Source of the DNA: a virus | Virus record (IMG/VR): IMGVR_UViG_3300045119_000194 | Location: 1 to 23,857 of that record | Length of the DNA: 23,857 bases | Strand: one strand, 5' to 3' | Part shown: piece by piece, positions 7,338 through 12,699 of the stretch | Position numbering within the stretch: position 1 is the first letter of the stretch | Layout: the number at the start of each line of letters is the position of its first letter | Program-made: the position numbers and the translations under genes | The notes under the pieces: model-generated | Told to the model about the DNA's origin: nothing | Database searches by the model: none | What the model saw: only the letters and a program-made list of their open reading frames with translations

Positions 7338-7994
7338 ATGCCAGGTCAGGCTCAGGTCCCATACCAGGTCGCCACAAACACGTACACGCCAGGGGCCATC
7401 AACACCGACTCAATCATCACCCAGCAGGCCGTTCAGCTCCTCGGTGGCGGCACCAAGGCGTGGATGTACCAGTACCTTGAGCCAGCGAACACACTGGCGG
7501 CATCGGTAGATGGTCGCGCCTCCGCCGCTGCTGCCTCGGCGGCACTCACATCCGGCACCGTGTACGCGTTCGCCATGCCGATCGAGGCTGGCTTGACGAT
7601 CTCCAACATGTCACTCGTTTCCCTCACCGCTGAGGCCACCGGAACCCACGCCTGGGTGGGCGTGGCCAACAACCTCGGCAAGGTGCTGGGCATCAGCGCA
7701 GACAACACCGCAGCCGCGTACTTCGCAGCGAACACCGCCACCACCACTGCCCTCGCCACCCCGTTCACCACCGCCTACACCGGCCTCTACTACGGGTTCG
7801 TGTGCGTGGTCGCGTCGGGCACCATGCCAACGTTCGCTGCCTCCACTGCCATGGCGAACGCCGCCGTGTCGGCTATCGCTCCGGTGTACTGCGGCACCAC
7901 CCTGACATCGCAGACCACCCCGGTCGCTGTCGGTTCCAGCCTGGGCACCATCACTGGCACGGCAGGCCACGCGCTGTACTCGTACCTGACATAG
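7338..7994 (+). CDS. Ala/Thr-rich virion structural protein
   Basis: The 218-residue product starts at ATG 7338 after AAAGGA. It begins with a polar segment, continues with a probable coiled or helical stretch (VDGRASAAAASAAL), and then a beta-rich domain of alternating hydrophobic strands and Thr/Ala/Gly turns (GLTISNMSLVSLTAE, AWVGVANN, GLYYGFVCVVAS). Such small beta-sandwich domains occur in head-fibre, decoration and tail-fibre proteins of phages. Placed between portal and MuF protein, it is likely an exposed head component. No enzyme motif is visible. Confidence 0.65.
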   Translation: MPGQAQVPYQVATNTYTPGAINTDSIITQQAVQLLGGGTKAWMYQYLEPANTLAASVDGRASAAAASAALTSGTVYAFAMPIEAGLTISNMSLVSLTAEATGTHAWVGVANNLGKVLGISADNTAAAYFAANTATTTALATPFTTAYTGLYYGFVCVVASGTMPTFAASTAMANAAVSAIAPVYCGTTLTSQTTPVAVGSSLGTITGTAGHALYSYLT

Positions 7995-8005
7995 CATCGC
8001 GTGCT

Positions 8006-8031
8006 GCGGGGGTCCTGTTTGGGGCCCCCGC
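8006..8031 (+). terminator. GC-rich stem-loop, possible U-less terminator
   Basis: GCGGGGGTCC (8006-8015) pairs with GGGCCCCCGC (8022-8031) over ten base pairs with one G-U and a six-base loop. It begins twelve bases after the stop of the structural gene. No U-tract follows, which is common for actinobacterial terminators but also allows an attenuator or mRNA-end role. It would separate the structural genes from the small accessory genes. Confidence 0.5.
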
Positions 8032-8060
8032 CACAGGGCAACAGGCGGCCGGAGGTCACC

Positions 8061-8231
8061 ATGTTCGCTATCGTCTCTGCCATCCTGTTCGGTGTGGCGT
8101 TCGTACTCAACGGTACGGGCGGCGCCACCACGGGGTGGTTCTCCCCTTTCAGCCTTATGCTCGCCGGGCTGCTCAGCCTTGCTTTGCACTTGTGCGGCGT
8201 GGGCTCCGGCTGGCGCGTCACGCACGGTTAG
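8061..8231 (+). CDS. Small two-segment membrane protein
   Basis: ATG 8061 follows GGAGGTCACC, a near-perfect ribosome site; an upstream in-frame ATG lacks one and overlaps the hairpin. The 56-residue product has two hydrophobic segments (about residues 2-16 and 29-46) joined by a Gly/Thr/Trp turn, ending in a short basic tail. The size and topology resemble small phage membrane proteins including holins, but there is no lysin nearby, so a holin call would be a guess. An envelope-located accessory role is the safe reading. Confidence 0.7.
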   Translation: MFAIVSAILFGVAFVLNGTGGATTGWFSPFSLMLAGLLSLALHLCGVGSGWRVTHG

Positions 8232-8239
8232 GAGATCCC

Positions 8240-8560
8240 ATGCAGACAGAAGACACCCTTGATCTTGGGCACGGCCACACCGTCGACTTCACGTCGTGGC
8301 GCCCGGAGCGGGCTATCACACCGGAGTACGACCACCTCCCCGATGTGGAGCGGTACGGCCTGCTGATCAAGCACTCCAACCCGCAGGGGAACCCCTGCAT
8401 GGGCTCCGTCGTCTTCGACAGCCCCACCTTCAGAGAGCTGCACCCCGGGAAGACCGGGTGGACTGTGGAGTCCTGGGTACCACTGACCCTGTCTCCGTCG
8501 ATCCTGTGCAGCTGCGGCGACCACGGCTGGATCAGGGAAGGCTACTGGGTACCAGCCTGA
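8240..8560 (+). CDS. DUF6527-like Cys/His protein, first of a tandem pair
   Basis: ATG 8240 follows AGGAGATCCC. The 106-residue product ends with LTLSPSILCSCGDHGWIREG, a Cys-x-Cys-Gly-x-His-Gly signature known from a widespread small actinophage family that I associate with DUF6527. The first half is mixed alpha/beta with a MGSVVFDSP strand. The Cys and His residues may bind a metal. Its TGA overlaps the ATG of a second, shorter protein with the same ending. Function is unknown in the family. Confidence 0.65.
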   Translation: MQTEDTLDLGHGHTVDFTSWRPERAITPEYDHLPDVERYGLLIKHSNPQGNPCMGSVVFDSPTFRELHPGKTGWTVESWVPLTLSPSILCSCGDHGWIREGYWVPA

Positions 8561-8826
8561 TGCACACCAAGGGGAACGCGCCGTGGCGGTGGCCGGGCCT
8601 TGAGGGGTACATTCACCCACTCAACGATGACCTCGCCTACGCGTGGCTCAGTAACGAGTACCCCACGGTGTGGCACTGGTGCATGAACACGCAACGGTGG
8701 GTGGCCAGCGACTGCCGCAACCACACCGTGGTGTCGAAGGACCCCGTTCACTTGGAGCCCTCGCTGCTGATGATGTGCTGCAACATGCACGGCTACATCA
8801 GGGACGGCAAGTGGGAGCACGCGTAG
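8560..8826 (+). CDS. DUF6527-like protein, divergent second copy
   Basis: ATG 8560 overlaps the previous stop (TGATG), so translation is probably coupled; no strong ribosome site lies close by. The 88-residue product ends with LEPSLLMMCCNMHGYIRDGKW, which lines up with the ending of its neighbour (L-x-PS-L/I-L, C-x-x-HG-x-IR-x-G-x-W). The CSCG pair is replaced by CCN, so the metal site differs. The rest is Trp-rich (WRWPGLEGYIHP, VWHWCMNTQRW). Tandem duplication followed by divergence is the likely origin. Confidence 0.6.
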   Translation: MHTKGNAPWRWPGLEGYIHPLNDDLAYAWLSNEYPTVWHWCMNTQRWVASDCRNHTVVSKDPVHLEPSLLMMCCNMHGYIRDGKWEHA

Positions 8827-8835
8827 GGTTGGCCC

Positions 8836-9123
8836 ATGAACTACGAAAGCGCCCTTGATGTTGCTGCCCGTGGCGGCGGAACTGTGGGGCCGCAGAGGAT
8901 TCGCAGAGCCGTGTGGCCGTTCGGTGAGCATGTCGTCTACCAGTCCTCCTCCGGGACGGTAGATGGCTCCGTGTACAGGCCGCACTTCCATAGGGGCTTG
9001 AACCCCAACGGGCCGTATGTGGACTGGTCGCCTTCTGAAGAGGACCGGGCAGCCGAAGACTGGGAGACCATCCGCGTGCAGTACATGCGCCTCGATGGGC
9101 CTCCTGACCGCCCACGCGGGTAG
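8836..9123 (+). CDS. Tad2-like (DUF2829) protein, candidate Thoeris/cyclic-nucleotide sponge
   Basis: The 95-residue product starts at ATG 8836 after AGGG. It follows the DUF2829 pattern: an N-terminal MNYESALDVA helix (family: M.fg.Al..lk.G), an IRRAVWPFG segment (family: v.R..W), a YRPHF strand and the hallmark VDWSPSEEDRAAEDWETI (family: W.pS..DllAeDWe.). Length is typical for the family. Tad2 proteins of other phages bind cyclic ADP-ribose-type signals and so block Thoeris defence. The family also includes proteins of unknown ligand, so anti-defence activity here is inference. It lies among small accessory genes, close to an Acb2-like gene. Confidence 0.75.
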   Translation: MNYESALDVAARGGGTVGPQRIRRAVWPFGEHVVYQSSSGTVDGSVYRPHFHRGLNPNGPYVDWSPSEEDRAAEDWETIRVQYMRLDGPPDRPRG

Positions 9124-9132
9124 CGCTACACT
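9104..9132 (+). promoter_or_regulatory. Candidate promoter for the Acb2-like gene pair
   Basis: CTGACC (9104-9109), 17 bases and TACACT (9127-9132) give a good -35/-10 arrangement with a TANNNT -10. The -35 lies in the end of the Tad2-like gene. The expected start is about 9139, leaving a leader of roughly 44 bases that contains the hairpin at 9142-9158. Confidence 0.5.
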
Positions 9133-9141
9133 CCCGGTAGG

Positions 9142-9158
9142 CCATCCACTGTGGGTGG
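9142..9158 (+). promoter_or_regulatory. Leader stem-loop
   Basis: CCATCCA and TGGGTGG form a 7-bp stem (one G-U) around a three-base loop in the short leader between the candidate promoter and the ribosome site GAAGGAG (9167-9173). It may stabilise the message or modulate translation. Confidence 0.4.
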
Positions 9159-9182
9159 TTCTCCGTGAAGGAGTGTGGCGTG

Positions 9183-9524
9183 ATGCCGAAGGAACAAATC
9201 AACTTCCCAGTGTGGAAGAAAACCGGCCACGGTCTGCCAGGGAGCACCGGGTCAGATGAGGCCGCGACAGCCGAAATCGAAGACGTGTTGCTTGTGCGGT
9301 GGCACGACAACTCGCTGGTTGAGGGCTACGTACAGATGTCGTTGGTGTCTCAGGAACCGATGGCGTGGGCGGACTTTGAAGCGGCGGACGTAGACCCTGG
9401 TTCTGGTCCGGTGGTAAACACGGCGACGGAGCGGTTCACGCCGGTGTTGTCGCGAGATGATCTGAACCGGATGATCAAGGTGCTGCGCCGGGCACGCGAC
9501 TCCGCATACGGTAAGGACGCATAA
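9183..9524 (+). CDS. Conserved-type actinophage hypothetical protein
   Basis: The 113-residue product is read from ATG 9183, nine bases after GAAGGAG; GTG 9180 is an equally possible start three bases upstream. It has a beta-rich first half (VLLVRWHDNSLVEGYVQMSLV) and a helical basic end (LSRDDLNRMIKVLRRARDSAYG). The end resembles small proteins found in Streptomyces phages, but I know no function. Its stop overlaps the start of the Acb2-like gene (TAATG), so the two are translated together. Confidence 0.65.
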   Translation: MPKEQINFPVWKKTGHGLPGSTGSDEAATAEIEDVLLVRWHDNSLVEGYVQMSLVSQEPMAWADFEAADVDPGSGPVVNTATERFTPVLSRDDLNRMIKVLRRARDSAYGKDA

Positions 9525-9904
9525 TGCCTGAGACCACTCCCATCAGCGCCGCTGCCCTCGGTACGGCTGTTGTCACCGCCCAGCCGGTAGGCCAGTTCTC
9601 GTCGAACACCCCAGTCCCGTTGCCGCTGCCCGATGTGCCAGAGCCGGTAGCAGCCTCTGATGTCACCGCCACCACCCCAGACGGGGCCACGGTGCACGAT
9701 GTGGTCTGGACGCCGGAGCCGCCGCCGATCTTGAGGCACTTCGAGTTCGGGCATCTGCCGGAGCACTTGCAGGCCGTCAGCAAGGAGTTCCACGCACTGG
9801 CGCACCTGATGGTGCGGCTGCTGGAGAACGGCCCGGAGCTGTCCGCTTGCCTGCGGAAGTTGCTTGAGGCAAAGGACTGTGCGGTGCGGGCCGCTAGGCC
9901 ATAG
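9524..9904 (+). CDS. Acb2/Tad1-hairpin-like protein, candidate anti-CBASS sponge
   Basis: The 126-residue product begins at ATG 9524, overlapping the previous stop by one base. Residues 1-70 are a disordered Pro/Ala/Thr-rich arm. Residues 71-126 form a helical hairpin whose pattern matches the Acb2/Tad1 hairpin family: R-x-F-x-F-x-HLP, a long helix FHALAHLMVRLLENGPE, then LRKLLEAKDCAVRAAR (family: .F.yhpL......ir..a..la..i....p...E...al..LeeA..wAnaaIA). Acb2 proteins trap cyclic nucleotides made by CBASS. The match is by pattern only, and the long N-terminal arm is unusual. It sits two genes after the Tad2-like gene and just before the tRNA array. Confidence 0.6.
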   Translation: MPETTPISAAALGTAVVTAQPVGQFSSNTPVPLPLPDVPEPVAASDVTATTPDGATVHDVVWTPEPPPILRHFEFGHLPEHLQAVSKEFHALAHLMVRLLENGPELSACLRKLLEAKDCAVRAARP

Positions 9905-9911
9905 CATGCGA

Positions 9912-9978
9912 GGGGTGTCCGGAGAGTGCGAGGTCCGGGCGGCGAGTGTCCGGCCATACCTGACTTCCGGACAGCCCC
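9912..9978 (+). ncRNA. Stem-enclosed RNA element A
   Basis: GGGG-TGTCCGG (9912-9922) pairs with CCGGACA-(G)-CCCC (9967-9978) to give an 11-bp stem with a single bulged base. The 44-base interior repeats GTCCGG. It ends three bases before the first serine tRNA and starts eight bases after the Acb2-like stop. No U-tract follows. It is the first of three elements that alternate with the tRNAs. It does not fold as a tRNA: no T-loop sequence is present. Confidence 0.5.
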
Positions 9979-9981
9979 AGT

Positions 9982-10066
9982 GGAGAGGTGCCAGAGCAGT
10001 AATGGGTCCGGTTGCTAGCCGGAAGCCAGGGTGACACCTGCCGGGGTGCAAATCCTCGTCTCTCCG
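9982..10066 (+). tRNA. tRNA-Ser (anticodon GCT)
   Basis: An 85-base class II tRNA. Acceptor GGAGAGG pairs with TCTCTCC (last pair G-U) and is followed by discriminator G10066. The D stem is CCA/TGG. The anticodon arm is TCCGG-TTGCTAG-CCGGA, giving anticodon GCT for codons AGC and AGU. The long variable arm contains CAGG/CCTG. The T arm CGGGG-TGCAAAT-CCTCG has TGC in place of the usual TTC. Long variable arm plus discriminator G identify serine. No CCA is encoded. Confidence 0.92.
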
Positions 10067-10068
10067 CT

Positions 10069-10121
10069 AGCTCCGCCACGGGATCAAATTCTCAACCGTT
10101 CTGGGAACGCGTGGCGGAGCT
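10069..10121 (+). ncRNA. Stem-enclosed RNA element B
   Basis: AGCTCCGCCACG (10069-10080) and CGTGGCGGAGCT (10110-10121) are a perfect 12-bp inverted repeat around 29 bases, within which GTTC-TGG-GAAC can form a second hairpin. The element starts two bases after one serine tRNA and ends two bases before the next. TTT overlaps its 3' edge, which is too short for a normal terminator tail. A processing signal, attenuator or insulating stem between tRNAs is possible. Confidence 0.55.
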
Positions 10122-10123
10122 TT

Positions 10124-10204
10124 GGTAGGTACGCCAATGGTGGCAAGCGCTCTCGAAAGGCGTGGCGGGTAACACCGTAGCGGGTTCGATTCCTGTACCT
10201 ACCG
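10124..10204 (+). tRNA. tRNA-Ser (anticodon CGA)
   Basis: An 81-base class II tRNA. Acceptor GGTAGGT/ACCTACC is perfect, with discriminator G10204. The D arm is GCC-AATGGT-GGC with a short loop. The anticodon arm GCGCT-CTCGAAA-GGCGT has two G-U pairs and gives anticodon CGA (codon UCG) after U33. The variable arm contains CGG/CCG and the T loop is TTCGATT. Compared with the next tRNA, acceptor and variable-arm differences are compensated, which proves the fold. No CCA is encoded. Confidence 0.9.
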
Positions 10205-10206
10205 CA

Positions 10207-10291
10207 GGGATGTGCGCTACCCAAGTCGGTTCGGGCGCGCTGCAACCAAGGGTACAAGCTGGTGTCGGCGCGCAGTCAGCTCGCACATCCC
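10207..10291 (+). ncRNA. Stem-enclosed RNA element C (multi-stem)
   Basis: GGGATGTGCG (10207-10216) and CGCACATCCC (10282-10291) close an 85-base element with a perfect 10-bp stem. Inside, two alternative folds are possible: a nested helix of GCGCGCTG with CGGCGCGC capped by ACCA/TGGT, or two side hairpins (TACCC/GGGTA and AGCTG/CAGCT) whose loops share self-complementary GCGCGC and could kiss. It lies two bases after one tRNA and three before the next. Its size is tRNA-like but no T-loop or anticodon arm fits on either strand. Confidence 0.5.
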
Positions 10292-10294
10292 AAT

Positions 10295-10377
10295 GGAAGG
10301 TCCGACATGGGTGAGTCAAGCGCCCCGGAAAGGCGTGGCAGGTAACACTGTTGTCGGTTCGAGTCCGGCACCTTCCG
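10295..10377 (+). tRNA. tRNA-Ser (anticodon GGA, lacking U33)
   Basis: An 83-base class II tRNA. Acceptor GGAAGGT/ACCTTCC is perfect and discriminator is G10377. The D stem is GAC/GTC. The anticodon arm GCGCC-CCGGAAA-GGCGT gives GGA (codons UCC, UCU), but position 33 is C instead of the near-universal U. The variable arm CAG/CTG covaries with CGG/CCG of the previous tRNA. The T arm GTCGG-TTCGAGT-CCGGC is normal. It ends exactly where the stop codon of the minus-strand HAD gene begins. It may decode poorly or act as a decoy. Confidence 0.85.
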
Positions 10378-10797
10378 CTAGTGGCCACCGATCCAGTAAT
10401 GGATCTCCAAGATGTGTCTGTATGTGAGACCGACATGCGGGTCCGGCCCGACGATCATGTGGGGTCTCCCTGCCAGCGCCTCTTGCAGCTTCGGGTGGGT
10501 GACCTCGTGGAACATGTCATCTATCCATACCAGCGGCCTCGGGCTGCCCCAGGTGGCCGTGGCTGGCTTGACGTCGATGACGGGGAGTTGCGGCAGCCCT
10601 AGCGCTGGTGAGATCTCCTTGTTCGCTTGGTGTCCCCACGATGTGCTCCACACGAGTTCCACGCCGCGCCAGTGGACAAGCTTCCGCAGCCAGGCGCCGT
10701 GCCGCTGGTTCCATTCCACTGGTCGCCCGAATGGGGCGAGTACCCCATCTACGTCAATGGCTACTATCGGCCGGAGATTGGTAGGTTCCTCATTCAT
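10378..10797 (-). CDS. HAD-superfamily hydrolase-like protein
   Basis: The 139-residue product has the HAD signature in order: motif I IDVDGVL with D15 and D17, motif II WSTSWG at residues 50-55, a lysine in VKPATATW (K77) and motif IV WIDDMFH with D93 and D94. Such small proteins are phosphatases acting on nucleotides, sugars or nucleic-acid ends; the substrate here is not readable. There is no cap domain. It lies antisense to the surrounding late genes, its stop touches the third tRNA, and its ATG lies 24 bases from the divergent MuF gene. A -10 box six bases before ATG and the absence of a ribosome site suggest a leaderless mRNA. Confidence 0.8.
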   Translation of the reverse strand: MNEEPTNLRPIVAIDVDGVLAPFGRPVEWNQRHGAWLRKLVHWRGVELVWSTSWGHQANKEISPALGLPQLPVIDVKPATATWGSPRPLVWIDDMFHEVTHPKLQEALAGRPHMIVGPDPHVGLTYRHILEIHYWIGGH

Positions 10798-10803
10798 GAG
10801 GTG

Positions 10804-10832
10804 ATCCTAGGAGGGGGAACCGTGGTTGTTCA
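10804..10832 (-). promoter_or_regulatory. Candidate leaderless promoter of the HAD gene
   Basis: On the minus strand, TGAACA (10832-10827), 17 bases and TAGGAT (10809-10804) form a promoter with a TANNNT -10. Six bases separate the -10 from ATG 10797, so the message should begin at the start codon, the same geometry as the first gene of the window. The promoter covers the ribosome site and GTG start of the plus-strand MuF gene. Confidence 0.5.
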
Positions 10833-12378
10833 GCTTGGCCGTGTACCCCTTGCCGAGGCGGATGGCGGAGATGGTGGGACGGTTGCTGTTGTGACCGACC
10901 AGCCGGACCATTCGGGTAGTGCGATGTTGGCGTTGTACCCGCCGTTGGAGTTGGCGGGACGGTTGGGGATACCGACCGGGGTGCCGCTGCTGGAGATGCA
11001 CTGCACCCTTGCCTACATAGGCAAGGCCAGCCAAGTGCCCAAGGATGCCCTCACGCGGGCCGCTAAGCGCCTTACGAGCCGTGGGGCTATACGGGCCAGG
11101 ATAGGCGGCCACGCGGTGTTCACAGGAGGTCCTACGGATGTTCTGGTGGCACTGGTCGACTCCGCTGATCTAGAGCTGCTCAGGCGGGACACCCACGACG
11201 CCCTCCGCGCAGAAGGCATCGAACCAAACACAGAACACGGCTACACCGCCCACATCACCATCAGATACCTGGACGAAGGCGAAGACCTGCCGTTCGACCG
11301 CCTCGATGCCGAAGACTTCACCCTCCCAGCCATCTCCGTAGTCCACGGCGACGACAGGGAAGACCTACCGTTCCGCCCACAAGAGACAACCATCGCCCCC
11401 TACGCCCGCACCGCCTACGCCCAAGGGTGGGCAGCGAGCGGCGGACCCATGACAGAGCGCGTCATGGCAGGGTGCACCGCAGCGATCCAGCTGTGCTGCG
11501 AGAACAGCCACCAGCCCGGCATCCTTGAAGTCGCCATCCACCTCGGTCAGCTCGAAGGCATCTGGGCCACCGTGTTCGAACGCCGCTACAAGCTGATGGC
11601 AGATATGGAGACACTCGTCTCCGCCATCTGGCGCATGGCAGTAGCCGAAGCAGATGTTGCAGGCACCGTAGTGATTCTTCGGCAGCAACTCGCCATCGGA
11701 GAAGACAGCCAAGACGAGCAAGACTTCCTGCGTCGCGCTAAAGCCGTAGCCCGCGAGCTAGCCATCCGTATGCTCTCCTGGATACCCTCCACCACTAAGT
11801 GGCAGACAATGCGCGACACCATGCGGAAGTTGGTAGCCTCCGGACGCGCAGAAGGATACGCAGATGCCATAGCCATAGCTGCGGCAGAAGAAGGGAAGAT
11901 CGGTATCAGTTTCGACATCGCTTTCAAAGACGCCTACACCGCCATGGAGAACCTCGGCGAGACCTGGGCAGAGAGCGACATCTGGCTGAACCGCATGCTG
12001 GGCCGCGCCGCAGACCAGTTCGGCCGCACCCTGGGTGAGCTGTCCGCAGCAGGCGCCAGCTACCAAGAGATGATCGACGCCGGTATCGACATCCTTGATC
12101 TCACCGCAGAAGACGCCGACGCCGTAGCGTTCACCGTCGACTGGGCCCTCTCCGCCGGGTTCTCCCGTGGCGCACTGGACCTGTACCGGTCAGAGAACGT
12201 CGAGTACGTGACATGGATGACAGCCGGTGACGGCCGCGTGTGCGTCACGTGCGAGCAGCACGGCATCGACTCGCCGTTCCTCATCACCGACTTCCCCGAC
12301 ATGCCAGCGCACCCTCGGTGCCGGTGTGTCGCCACAGCAGAGTTCTCGATCAGCCCGGCCTACGACGGCTACTTCTAG
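10822..12378 (+). CDS. 2H-phosphoesterase domain fused to MuF-like minor head protein
   Basis: The 518-residue product starts at GTG 10822, seven bases after AGGAGG; longer upstream reading would run into the HAD gene. Residues about 30-200 carry two HxT motifs, HCTLAYIG (H60, T62) and HITIRYL (H144, T146), the paired histidines of the 2H phosphoesterase (2'-5' RNA ligase-like) superfamily. After a helical middle, residues about 400-518 match the MuF head-morphogenesis domain, with VCVTCEQHG near 473-481 and the AHPRCRC signature at 496-502. MuF proteins sit at the portal and can be injected. The enzyme domain could process RNA ends or degrade cyclic nucleotides as Acb1 (also a 2H enzyme) does; this is inference. 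Confidence 0.85.
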   Translation: MVVQLGRVPLAEADGGDGGTVAVVTDQPDHSGSAMLALYPPLELAGRLGIPTGVPLLEMHCTLAYIGKASQVPKDALTRAAKRLTSRGAIRARIGGHAVFTGGPTDVLVALVDSADLELLRRDTHDALRAEGIEPNTEHGYTAHITIRYLDEGEDLPFDRLDAEDFTLPAISVVHGDDREDLPFRPQETTIAPYARTAYAQGWAASGGPMTERVMAGCTAAIQLCCENSHQPGILEVAIHLGQLEGIWATVFERRYKLMADMETLVSAIWRMAVAEADVAGTVVILRQQLAIGEDSQDEQDFLRRAKAVARELAIRMLSWIPSTTKWQTMRDTMRKLVASGRAEGYADAIAIAAAEEGKIGISFDIAFKDAYTAMENLGETWAESDIWLNRMLGRAADQFGRTLGELSAAGASYQEMIDAGIDILDLTAEDADAVAFTVDWALSAGFSRGALDLYRSENVEYVTWMTAGDGRVCVTCEQHGIDSPFLITDFPDMPAHPRCRCVATAEFSISPAYDGYF

Positions 12379-12386
12379 GAGGACAC

Positions 12387-12692
12387 ATGCCAGCCCCGTA
12401 CGTCGCGCCGGTGGAGAACGGCATACAGACAGCCGCCATCGCCGGTGGCGTCACCGGCGACACCACCATCAAGACGGGCAGCGGGTATCTGGGCCGCGTC
12501 TTGGTCACTTCCACTAACGGCGCCGCCGCTATCAACATCTACGACGGCACGACAGCGACCGGCACCATCATCGGTGTCATCGCCGCCTCCGCCGCTGTGG
12601 GCACGGTCGCCACTTTCGGTATGCCGTGCGCTTTCGGTATCACTGTGAAGGGCGCGGCCACCAACGGCGCCCTGACGGTCAGCTACTACTAG
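12387..12692 (+). CDS. Small beta-sandwich head protein
   Basis: ATG 12387 follows AGGAGGACAC. The 101-residue product alternates short strands and Gly/Ala/Thr turns (TTIKTGSGYLGRVLVTS, AAINIYDGTTATGTIIGVI, GALTVSYY). This pattern recurs in small structural proteins of many phages in head modules. It lies between the MuF protein and the protease, so it is probably a head-surface or decoration component. No enzyme motif is present. Confidence 0.65.
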   Translation: MPAPYVAPVENGIQTAAIAGGVTGDTTIKTGSGYLGRVLVTSTNGAAAINIYDGTTATGTIIGVIAASAAVGTVATFGMPCAFGITVKGAATNGALTVSYY

Positions 12693-12699
12693 GAGAACC

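Noticed and set aside
8061-8231. Holin
   Set aside because: Two hydrophobic segments alone are not enough; no endolysin or second holin is near, so only a membrane protein is called.
10207-10291. Fourth tRNA in the array
   Set aside because: The ends pair like an acceptor stem, but no anticodon arm, T-loop or discriminator pattern fits on either strand.
10627-10821. N-terminal extension of the 2H-MuF gene
   Set aside because: It overlaps the motif-bearing HAD gene on the other strand and lacks a ribosome site, whereas GTG 10822 has AGGAGG.
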